Shown here: positions 51,875 through 59,039 of the stretch, in pieces
Layout: each line of letters starts with the position of its first letter
Position numbering within the stretch: the first letter of the stretch is position 1
NCBI GenBank assembly: GCA_900318115.1
Contig: ONJJ01000014.1
Coordinates: forward strand, 1-64,000
Reading direction: 5' to 3'
Origin: an uncultured Prevotellaceae bacterium
GTDB taxonomy: Bacteria; Bacteroidota; Bacteroidia; Bacteroidales; Bacteroidaceae
DNA length: 64,000 nucleotides
Notes under the pieces: model-generated
What the model saw: only the letters and a program-made list of their open reading frames with translations
The model's database searches: none
Told to the model about the DNA's origin: nothing
Position numbers and translations under genes: made by a program

Positions 51875-53323
51875 ATGGACATCACTCTTCCTTCCCTGGC
51901 CATTGGCCTCCTGCTCCTGCTCATTCCGCTCTATTTCCTCTGGAAATTGCGGACAGACCTCGTGCGACCCACCCTCGTGGCCGCTCTGCGCATGATCGTG
52001 CAACTCTTCCTCATCAGTATCTATCTGCGCTATCTCTTTGAGTGGGACCTCCCATGGCTGAACACCCTCTGGGTCATCATCATGGCCCTCATCGCCACCC
52101 ACACCACCGTGCAGCGTACAGGCCTCCCGCGCCGGGTCGTTGCCCTGCCTGCCTTTGCCGGTTTCCTCATCGCAGCCTTGGTCGTCGGTTTCTTCTTCCT
52201 GCTTTTTGTGCTGCAGCTCGACAATCCTTTCACCGCTCGCTACTTCGTCCCCATTATGGGTATCCTGATGGGCAATATGCTCGGAGTCAATGTGCTCACC
52301 CTCAGCACCTTCTATAGCGGCATCCAGCGTGAGCAGGCCACCTACTATTACCTCCTCGGCAACGGCGCCACGCGCTTCGAGGCCTGGCAGCCCTTCATGC
52401 GCGAAGCCGTCACCAAGAGCTTCACCCCCTGCATCGCCAATATGGCCGTCATGGGCATCGTCTCCCTCCCTGGCACCATGATAGGCCAGATTCTGGGCGG
52501 CTCCTCGCCCGACGTCGCTATCAAGTACCAGATGATGATCGTCATCATAACAATGTCCGCCTCCATGCTCTCCCTCATCCTCTCCCTCTGGCTGTCCACG
52601 CGCCGTTCCTTCGACGCCTTTGGTCGCCTCCTGCTCGTGCTTGTGCTGTGCAGCCTCCCCTTCGGCGCGCAAGCCAAACCCAAGTCCCGTCCTGCCGTTG
52701 TCCGTCTGGAGACTACGGCTGGCGTCATCCGCGTTCAGCTCAGCGACGAGACCCCCATCCACCGCGACAACTTCCTCAAGCTCGCTCGCGAAGGCATCCT
52801 CGACAGCACCCTCTTCCATCGCGTCATCAAGGACTTTATGATTCAGGGCGGCGACCCCGACAGCCGTGTCCGCACGGCTCCCGACGGCCAGCTCCTCTCG
52901 CCTCCACGCGACCGCGAGCTGGGCAACGGCGACCTCGGCTACACCCTGCCTCCTGAGTTTGACCTCCCCTGGCTTTTCCACGAGCGAGGCGCGCTGGCTG
53001 CTGCCCGTGAGGGCGACGATGTCAACCCCGAGCAGCGCAGTTCCTCCACCCAGTTCTACATCGTCTATGGCCGCTCCTGGGGCGAGAATTCTCTCGGAAA
53101 GGTACGTGCCTCATTGGCGGAGAACGACATCGAGATGACCTACGACATGTGGCAAACCTACCTCACCAAAGGCGGAGCACCTCACCTCGATGGCACCTAC
53201 ACCGTCTTCGGTCATGTCATCGACGGCATGAAGGTCGTCAAGGCCATCCAGGCCGTTCCCACCGACTCCCTCGACCGTCCCCTGCAAGATGTCATTCTCC
53301 TCCATGCAGTCGTAGAGAAGTAA
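51875..53323 (+). CDS. FetB-like ABC permease fused to a cyclophilin-type prolyl isomerase
   Basis: Residues 1-250 are a UPF0014/FetB permease with about seven transmembrane helices and the conserved SFTPCIANMAVMGIVSLPGTMIGQILGGSSPDVAIKYQ segment. It probably exports iron with the FetA-like ATPase encoded at 48518. After the last helix and RRSFDAFGR, the frame continues through a further hydrophobic stretch (LLLVLVLCSLPFGAQA, about 250-265) into a complete cyclophilin domain (VRLETTAGVIRVQLSDETP, STLFHRVIKDFMIQGGDPDS, SSTQFYIVYG, YTVFGHVIDGMKVVKAI). The junction looks like a free-standing isomerase whose signal peptide was joined to the permease. No start codon with a normal signal-peptide n-region exists at the junction. 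Confidence 0.85.
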   Translation: MDITLPSLAIGLLLLLIPLYFLWKLRTDLVRPTLVAALRMIVQLFLISIYLRYLFEWDLPWLNTLWVIIMALIATHTTVQRTGLPRRVVALPAFAGFLIAALVVGFFFLLFVLQLDNPFTARYFVPIMGILMGNMLGVNVLTLSTFYSGIQREQATYYYLLGNGATRFEAWQPFMREAVTKSFTPCIANMAVMGIVSLPGTMIGQILGGSSPDVAIKYQMMIVIITMSASMLSLILSLWLSTRRSFDAFGRLLLVLVLCSLPFGAQAKPKSRPAVVRLETTAGVIRVQLSDETPIHRDNFLKLAREGILDSTLFHRVIKDFMIQGGDPDSRVRTAPDGQLLSPPRDRELGNGDLGYTLPPEFDLPWLFHERGALAAAREGDDVNPEQRSSSTQFYIVYGRSWGENSLGKVRASLAENDIEMTYDMWQTYLTKGGAPHLDGTYTVFGHVIDGMKVVKAIQAVPTDSLDRPLQDVILLHAVVEK

Positions 53324-53334
53324 GTGCCCTCCCT

Positions 53335-53396
53335 CCTTTCTCGTGGCGCTCCGTTCCTTTCTCGTGGCGCTCCGTTCCTTTTATCGTGGCATGCCG
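53335..53396 (+). repeat. 21-bp tandem repeat
   Basis: Two identical 21-bp units (53335-53355, 53356-53376) starting CCTTTCTCGTGGCGC and a diverged third, directly after the fusion gene. Confidence 0.85.
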
Positions 53397-53400
53397 CCTG

Positions 53401-53463
53401 ATACATCAGGGCTTACCGCTCGACACGTCCTGATGTATTGGCGAGTACCACCGCTGGTACTCG
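53401..53463 (+). terminator. Two adjacent perfect hairpins
   Basis: ATACATCAGG/CCTGATGTAT (53401-53410, 53429-53438) and CGAGTACCA/TGGTACTCG (53442-53450, 53455-53463, loop CCGC). They probably end the transcript from the fusion gene; no strong T-run. The rest of the gap to 53634 shows a duplicated GCAGCCTGCTCT but no gene. Confidence 0.55.
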
Positions 53464-53634
53464 TCCACGCAGCCTGCTCTGTTGCCTTCTGCAGCCTGCT
53501 CTTTTCCGCATTCGCTTTTGATTGGAAAGGTATAATATGTCTGTTTGGAGCGTATGAGAGGGATTTTTGAACGTTTTGGGACGGAAATGAAAGAAAAGGG
53601 GACAATGGAGGACAGCGAGTTCGCGGAAATGTCG

Positions 53635-53642
53635 TATATTTG
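53635..53642 (+). promoter_or_regulatory. -7 box of the GH51 gene
   Basis: TATATTTG, 36 bp upstream of the ATG. Confidence 0.55.
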
Positions 53643-53678
53643 CAGCGGAAATAATCGTAAATCCATAAATCCGTAAAT

Positions 53679-55685
53679 ATGAAAACTTATGTATTGAGTG
53701 CTGTCCTCTTGGCAGCAGCGATGGGACTGGGCGCCCAGCAACCCATGAAAGCCCCTAAGGGGGGCAAGGCAATCAGCGATGAGCTGATAGGTATATTCTT
53801 CGAGGACATCAGTTCCGCGGCCGACGGCGGTCTGTATGCAGAGCTGGTGCAGAACGGCTCCTTCGAGTTCAATCCCACGGAGCGCGACGGATGGGGTCCG
53901 GGCACAGCCTGGCATTTCCAGCGCCCTGGTCATTCGCTGGGCTACATGCAGCCCCGTATGGACTCGCCCATTCATCCCAACAATCCTACTTACATGCGCC
54001 TGCATGTGGAGCGAGTGGGGCATTACTATGACTTCGACGGCTGGACGGGCGTAGGGCTGGGCAACAGCGGCTTCGACGGCATCAGCGTGAAAGCAGGTGC
54101 CCGCTACGACTTCTCTGCCTTCCTGCGCAATGTCAGTGGCGAGGCCAAGGAAGTGCGCGTGGTGCTGGCTGTTCCTCAGGGGTGGGGCAAGAGTCCCAAG
54201 CTGCTGGCAGAGGCCACCATGTCTGTCGGTTCCGCCGACTGGAAGAAATACGAGGCCACGCTCGCTCCGGCGGAAGATGCGCCGAACGCCCAGCTGCAAC
54301 TGCTGGTGCTGACGGTGGGCGATGTGGACGTGGATCAGGTTTCGCTCATGCCTCAGGATACCTACAAGGGTCATGGCCTGCGCAAGGATCTGGCCGAGGC
54401 GCTGGAAGGTCTGCACCCCAAGTTCATGCGCTTCCCCGGCGGTTGTGTGGTGCACGGTGGCGGCGACGGCTTCTGGAACACCTATCGCTGGAAGAACACC
54501 ATCGGTCCCAAGGAGCAACGCCGTCCGCTGAAGAACACCTGGGGCTACCACCAGTCCATGGGGCTGGGCTACTACGAGTACTTCCAGTTCTGCGAGGATA
54601 TGGGAATGCAGCCGCTGCCCATCCTGCCTTGTGGCGTCAGCTGTCAGGGCACCAACGGCGGTTGGGGCATGAAGGGGCAGGCTCAGGACGTGGTGTCGAT
54701 GTCGGAAATGGACGAATGGGTGGACGAGGCGCTGGACCTCATCGAGTGGGCCAACGGCGACCCTGCCACCTCCAAGTGGGCCCGCTTGCGCGCCGAGGCT
54801 GGTCATCCGGCCCCCTTCGGACTGAAGTACTTAGGACTGGGCAACGAGGAGAAAATCACCCCGGAGTTCGCCGAGCGATTCCGCTACATATATAATAAGG
54901 TACGCGCGAAGCACCCCGAAATCATCATCGTCGGCACGGCAGGTCCCGGTTCCCACAAGGGCAATCCCGACTTCGACAACGGATGGAAGTTGGCCGAGGA
55001 ACTGGAGGTGCCCATCCTGGACGAGCACTACTACGAGCCGAACAGCTATTTCCTCCGCTCGCGCCAGTACGACAGCTATCCGCGCGACCGCAAGACGAAG
55101 GTCTATCTGGGCGAGTACGCCGCCAAGGACAAGAAACTCATCGACGCGCTGGCCGAGGGCCTGTACTTGCTGCATGTGGAGCGCAACGGCGATGTGGTCT
55201 GCATGACCAGCTATGCTCCGCTGTTCGCCCGCAAGAACGCCACGAACTGGAACCCCGACCTGATTTACTTCGACAACGAACGGCCGTTCCTGACCTGCAG
55301 CTACTACGTGCAGCAGTTCTTCGGCCAGTCCGCAGGTCAGTACTACTACGGCAACTGCGTCCGCTTCGAGGGCGATGCTGCCGGCACGGTTCAGCCCGTG
55401 GAGGACAGCCACTACGGCCAGAGTGTGGTGCTGAACGTGAAGACGCGCCACCTCTACGTGAAGCTGTGCAACGCCAGCGGGGAGACCAAGAAGGCTAACA
55501 TTGACCTCAGCCGATTCCCCCTGAAGAAGGCTTGCACGAAGACCCTGCTGACGGGTGCTGCCGATGCAGAGAACAACTTCGAGCAGCAGCCCATAGCTCC
55601 GCAGCACGAGGCCATGAAGGTCCAGAAGAAGTTCACCATGGAACTGGCACCCTACAGCTTCGTCATGCTTGACTACCAGCTGTAA
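53679..55685 (+). CDS. Secreted alpha-L-arabinofuranosidase, glycoside hydrolase family 51
   Basis: Removes arabinofuranosyl side chains from arabinoxylan or arabinan. The 668-residue protein starts with a signal peptide (MKTYVLSAVLLAAAMGLGAQ). The catalytic domain shows IGIFFEDISSAADGGLYAELVQNGSFEF, KFMRFPGGCVVHG, the acid/base Glu in LGLGNEEKI near residue 388 and the nucleophile Glu in VYLGEYAAKDK near 477. A C-terminal beta domain ends at ...LAPYSFVMLDYQL. A carbohydrate-binding-like domain may occupy residues ~90-230. The esterase-like gene at 57.4 kb is near but not in the same unit. Confidence 0.94.
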   Translation: MKTYVLSAVLLAAAMGLGAQQPMKAPKGGKAISDELIGIFFEDISSAADGGLYAELVQNGSFEFNPTERDGWGPGTAWHFQRPGHSLGYMQPRMDSPIHPNNPTYMRLHVERVGHYYDFDGWTGVGLGNSGFDGISVKAGARYDFSAFLRNVSGEAKEVRVVLAVPQGWGKSPKLLAEATMSVGSADWKKYEATLAPAEDAPNAQLQLLVLTVGDVDVDQVSLMPQDTYKGHGLRKDLAEALEGLHPKFMRFPGGCVVHGGGDGFWNTYRWKNTIGPKEQRRPLKNTWGYHQSMGLGYYEYFQFCEDMGMQPLPILPCGVSCQGTNGGWGMKGQAQDVVSMSEMDEWVDEALDLIEWANGDPATSKWARLRAEAGHPAPFGLKYLGLGNEEKITPEFAERFRYIYNKVRAKHPEIIIVGTAGPGSHKGNPDFDNGWKLAEELEVPILDEHYYEPNSYFLRSRQYDSYPRDRKTKVYLGEYAAKDKKLIDALAEGLYLLHVERNGDVVCMTSYAPLFARKNATNWNPDLIYFDNERPFLTCSYYVQQFFGQSAGQYYYGNCVRFEGDAAGTVQPVEDSHYGQSVVLNVKTRHLYVKLCNASGETKKANIDLSRFPLKKACTKTLLTGAADAENNFEQQPIAPQHEAMKVQKKFTMELAPYSFVMLDYQL

Positions 55686-55707
55686 GGCGCGAGTCCGCAT
55701 TTATGCG

Positions 55708-55760
55708 GGTTGCACGAACCGAGGAATCCTCATCTTCCCGATTCGTGCAATCCGTATTTT
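55708..55760 (+). terminator. Terminator of the GH51 gene
   Basis: TTGCACGAA (55710-55718) pairs with TTCGTGCAA (55742-55750), extended by GG/CC, followed by GTATTTTATT. Confidence 0.65.
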
Positions 55761-55792
55761 ATTGTTGTGGAAACAAGAGGGCGATGAATCTT

Positions 55793-57217
55793 TCAGTCCT
55801 GCGGGTCCGCAGCCTCTTCTTCCTGCTTGCTCTTGGCTTCCAGGGCAGGCACTTCGTCGATATCTATCAGTTGGGGCAGGGGATTCTTGTCAGACTGCTT
55901 GGCACCGAGTTTCTGCAGCTTGGCGCAAGTCTGGAGGATGCTCTGTCCCTGCGGTTGCAGCTTGCGACCGCCGTCTTCGAACGCCTGCTGCGCCTTCTCC
56001 AGAGCAGTGCCGATGGCAGTATATTTCTTCATGAACTGCCCCACGCGGTCCATCATCTCGTTGGCCAGCGCATAGACCTTTTCGTGGTTCTCGGCTTGTC
56101 GGATTTGTGTCCAGGTGAGGCTGATGATGCGCAGGGCGGCAAACAGCGTCTGCTCGTCGGCGATATAGACTCCCCGCTCCATCGCTTTGCGCCAGAGGTC
56201 CGGCTGGGCGTTCAATGCCGTCCACAGGGCGCCTGTGTTGGGCACGAACATGATGACATAATCCATCCGCACGTGTGGCGGCTGGATGTAGGCGCTGTAG
56301 TCCTTGCCCGCCAGCAGGTTCACCTGACTTCGGATACTGTTCACGTGAGCCGTCAGGTGTTTTTGGCGTTCACCCTCGTCCGTGGCGTTGACGTAATCCA
56401 TGTATGCCGCCAGGGAGACCTTGGAGTCGATGATGACCTCTCGCCGTTGGTCCAGATGCAGGATGACGTCGGGGCGCAGGCGTGCTCCGTCCTCGCCGAG
56501 CACGGCCGTGCCTGCGGCATCGCGGATGGTGGGCTGCAAGTCATAGTGCACGCCTGGCGTGAGTCCTTGGCTCTGCAGCAGTTCGTCCAGCACCGTCTCG
56601 CCCCACACTCCCTGCACGTTGTTGCTCTTTCGGAAGACGTTGGTCAGGCGGTCGGTGCTCTGCCGGGCTTCCTGGCTGGCTTGCATCATTTCTTGGATGA
56701 TGGTCTTGAGGGCCCCGCTGTCTGCGCTCTGGCGCGTCTGAGCCTCGGCCATGGCTTGTTGCATCTTGTCGATGGTCTCGCGCAGGGGAGTGACAATCTG
56801 CCCGATACTGGTTCCTGAGCTCTCCTGAAACTCCTTCTGGCGCTGGCGCAGCATCTCGTTCGTGGCGTCCTTCATCTGGGCAGCCACCTTGGCGATGGTC
56901 TCGTCGAAGCGAGCTTGCTGTGCAGCCACGGCCTCGCTGTGGCGTTGCTCCTGCGCGGCCATGGCCTGTCGTGCCTGTGCCTGCACCTCCTCCAGCCGGG
57001 TGCTGAGCACCTTCGCCTGGATATCCAGTTGCTGGCGAGCCTCGGTCTGGGTTGCCAGCTCCTGCTCTCGCTGCCGGATGACTTGCTGGAACTGCTCTCC
57101 CTCGGAAGTGCGTTCTTCGAGGATGGTGCGGGCGACATTGAGCTTGCCGCGCATGACGAGCCACGTGATGAGGGCACCCAAGGCGGCACCCGCGATGATA
57201 TACAGTATGATGGTCAT
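55793..57217 (-). CDS. rmuC: DNA recombination protein RmuC
   Basis: A 474-residue membrane-anchored protein of the RmuC family, linked to limiting recombination at inverted repeats. The start at 57217 gives an N-terminal transmembrane helix (IILYIIAGAALGALITWLVM). A long coiled coil (about 25-150, EEVQAQARQAMAAQEQRHSEAVAAQQ) and the conserved nuclease-like domain follow (NNVQGVWGETVLDELLQSQGL, DVILHLDQRREVIIDSKVSLAAYMDYV, VRMDYVIMFVPN). The C-terminus is acidic. It has its own near-consensus promoter and is divergent from the hydrolase gene. Confidence 0.96.
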   Translation of the reverse strand: MTIILYIIAGAALGALITWLVMRGKLNVARTILEERTSEGEQFQQVIRQREQELATQTEARQQLDIQAKVLSTRLEEVQAQARQAMAAQEQRHSEAVAAQQARFDETIAKVAAQMKDATNEMLRQRQKEFQESSGTSIGQIVTPLRETIDKMQQAMAEAQTRQSADSGALKTIIQEMMQASQEARQSTDRLTNVFRKSNNVQGVWGETVLDELLQSQGLTPGVHYDLQPTIRDAAGTAVLGEDGARLRPDVILHLDQRREVIIDSKVSLAAYMDYVNATDEGERQKHLTAHVNSIRSQVNLLAGKDYSAYIQPPHVRMDYVIMFVPNTGALWTALNAQPDLWRKAMERGVYIADEQTLFAALRIISLTWTQIRQAENHEKVYALANEMMDRVGQFMKKYTAIGTALEKAQQAFEDGGRKLQPQGQSILQTCAKLQKLGAKQSDKNPLPQLIDIDEVPALEAKSKQEEEAADPQD

Positions 57218-57248
57218 TTTTCTTGCTGCCGGAAAAAGGTTTGCGCCA

Positions 57249-57279
57249 CAAAAGTACGGAAAGAATTTGAACTCACAAA
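57249..57279 (-). promoter_or_regulatory. rmuC promoter
   Basis: Minus-strand TTTG (57276-57279), 19-bp spacer, TACTTTTG (57249-57256). Confidence 0.8.
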
Positions 57280-57295
57280 AGAATCTCTTAAAAAA

Positions 57296-57327
57296 TTTGG
57301 CGGGGCAGGGAAGAATCCCTACCTTTG
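57296..57327 (+). promoter_or_regulatory. Promoter of the alpha/beta hydrolase gene
   Basis: TTTG (57296-57299), 20-bp spacer, TACCTTTG (57320-57327), 34 bp upstream of the ATG. Confidence 0.8.
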
Positions 57328-57361
57328 TGGCGAAAAACCAATCCGTAAACACAAAAGAACG

Positions 57362-58165
57362 ATGAAAAGACTGCTCATTATCTGCGTTTGTTGCCTGCTG
57401 GCGGCAACGCTCTCAGCTCAGGATTACCGCTGGGCCAAGGACATAGCCTACACCACGAAGGACGATGCCTATGCGCTCGAACGCCTGAAGCTTGATGTCT
57501 ATTATCCGGAGGGGAAAACCGATCTGCCTGTTGTCGTATGGTTCCACGGAGGAGGACTGGAGGCCGGAGCGAAGGAAATCCCTAATGAATTGAGGAACAG
57601 AGGCTATGTCGTCGTCGGAGTCAACTACCGCCTGCTGCCGCGGGTGACGGTGGACCAGACGTTGGACGATGCGGCAGAAGCTGTTGCATGGGTGTTCCGC
57701 CACGCCAAGGACTACGGCGGCAGCGCCCGCAAGATCTTTGTCACGGGGCACTCGGCAGGGGGCTACCTCTCGATGATGCTCTGCCTGAATAAGGCGTGGC
57801 TGGCAAAGTACAGCGTGGATGCAGATTCCGTGGCTGCCTACGTCCCCTTCAGCGGGCAGGCGGTCACCCACTACAATGTCCGCAAGATGCAGGGAATAGA
57901 CGCGCTGAAGCCGACCATAGACGAGTATGCACCGCTCTACTGGGTGCGCAAGGATTGCCCGCCGCTGGTCCTCATCTGTGGCGACAGGGAACTGGAACTC
58001 TACGGGCGATATGATGAAAACCAGTATCTGGCGCGCATGATGAAGTTGGTAGGACACACGCAGACCAGCCTCTATGAGATTCAGGGCTATGACCACGGAG
58101 GCATGGCTCATCCCGCCTTTGGCATCCTCTTTAACCACATGCGCGAGGTGCTGAAGACGAGATAG
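57362..58165 (+). CDS. Secreted alpha/beta hydrolase (esterase, HGGG type)
   Basis: A 267-residue exported carboxylesterase of the hormone-sensitive-lipase-like type. It has a signal peptide (MKRLLIICVCCLLAATLSAQ), the oxyanion motif VVWFHGGGLEAG, the nucleophile Ser in VTGHSAGGYLSMM near residue 137, the probable Asp in LVLICGDRELELYGRYDEN and the His in GYDHGGMAHPAF. Similar enzymes deacetylate plant polysaccharides. The GH51 enzyme encoded nearby makes that role plausible but unproven. Confidence 0.9.
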   Translation: MKRLLIICVCCLLAATLSAQDYRWAKDIAYTTKDDAYALERLKLDVYYPEGKTDLPVVVWFHGGGLEAGAKEIPNELRNRGYVVVGVNYRLLPRVTVDQTLDDAAEAVAWVFRHAKDYGGSARKIFVTGHSAGGYLSMMLCLNKAWLAKYSVDADSVAAYVPFSGQAVTHYNVRKMQGIDALKPTIDEYAPLYWVRKDCPPLVLICGDRELELYGRYDENQYLARMMKLVGHTQTSLYEIQGYDHGGMAHPAFGILFNHMREVLKTR

Positions 58166-58190
58166 GCGGGAAGGTGCACTACGAATTGTC

Positions 58191-58226
58191 GTCTGCAGGC
58201 AGAATTACTTGCTTGCAGACAGTTTT
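58191..58226 (+). terminator. Terminator between convergent hydrolase and PHP genes
   Basis: GTCTGCAGGC pairs with GCTTGCAGAC (one mismatch) and is followed by AGTTTTGTG; 25 bp after the hydrolase stop. Confidence 0.7.
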
Positions 58227-58232
58227 GTGTTC

Positions 58233-58949
58233 CTACAGATCGATGTGCAGGTATTCCATGCACCGCTCAGGCCAATAGTTCATCACCAGCTCATCGGGGA
58301 AATCCGTTTCGGCCAGCAGGGGAAGAGCGTATTGATAGTCGGCGATGGAGAAGGAGATGTGGGCGTCTGACCCCAGGATGATGGGAACATCGTACTTGCG
58401 GCAGAGGCGCAGGATCTCGAGGTTGTTGGGGCGTGCGGCTTCTTTCTTGCGCAGGGGAATCATACTGGAGGAATTGATTTCCAGCAGCGTCTGGGTCTCA
58501 CGCGCGGCCAGCACGATGGGCTCGAACAGCAGGTCGGCAGTGCCGTCGCCAGGATGGCTGATGATATGAGTCCACGGGTTGTGGATGGCGGCCAGCATCC
58601 CGTCGGTGTTCTGGGTGCGCGTGCCGCCTTGCCAGCAGAGGATATGCACGCCGGCTATGCGCAGGTCGCAGCAGCGATAGTGGCGCTCGTCGAGGTCCAG
58701 CGTGCCGTGGGTGTCGAGGATGTTCAGTTCTGCTCCCAACAGCAGCCGCACACCATACATCTGGCGTGGAACGACGTGGAGGTTGCGGAAGTAGATGGCA
58801 TTGCAGGCACCGGGCAGGCTGGGGGCGTGTTCCGTGATGCCCAGGATCTGAAGTCCTTTCTGCGCTGCGGCCTGGGCCATCTCCTGAATGGTGGAGTAAG
58901 CATGACCGCTGGCGATGGAGTGAGTATGGAGGTCGAGTAGGGGAGTCAA
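58233..58949 (-). CDS. PHP-domain phosphoesterase (YcdX-like)
   Basis: A 238-residue metal-dependent phosphatase of the PHP superfamily. The metal ligands are visible in LLDLHTHSIASGHAYSTIQEM, ITEHAPSLPG, LLGAELNI, IISHPGDG, LEINSSSMI and ILGSDAHISFSI. This matches the YcdX trinuclear-zinc family, whose physiological substrate is not firmly known. It is monocistronic between the hydrolase and antiporter genes. Confidence 0.93.
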   Translation of the reverse strand: MTPLLDLHTHSIASGHAYSTIQEMAQAAAQKGLQILGITEHAPSLPGACNAIYFRNLHVVPRQMYGVRLLLGAELNILDTHGTLDLDERHYRCCDLRIAGVHILCWQGGTRTQNTDGMLAAIHNPWTHIISHPGDGTADLLFEPIVLAARETQTLLEINSSSMIPLRKKEAARPNNLEILRLCRKYDVPIILGSDAHISFSIADYQYALPLLAETDFPDELVMNYWPERCMEYLHIDL

Positions 58950-58954
58950 AAGGA

Positions 58955-59008
58955 GTGTGGAGTTTAAAGTGTAGAGTTTAGAGTGTAGAGTTTAGAGATT
59001 AGAGTGGG
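58955..59008 (+). repeat. Heptamer tandem repeat (TAGAGTT-like)
   Basis: About seven degenerate TAGAGTT/TAGAGTG copies in the spacer between the PHP start and the antiporter stop. This is the reverse complement of the array type at 19777. Confidence 0.85.
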
Positions 59009-59039
59009 GAGCTGAGGGTCGTTCCTCAGTTTGGGATGA

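Noticed and set aside
53406-54806. 466-codon minus-strand frame opposite the GH51 gene
   Set aside because: Antisense to a complete glycosidase with both catalytic glutamates, and it spans its promoter.
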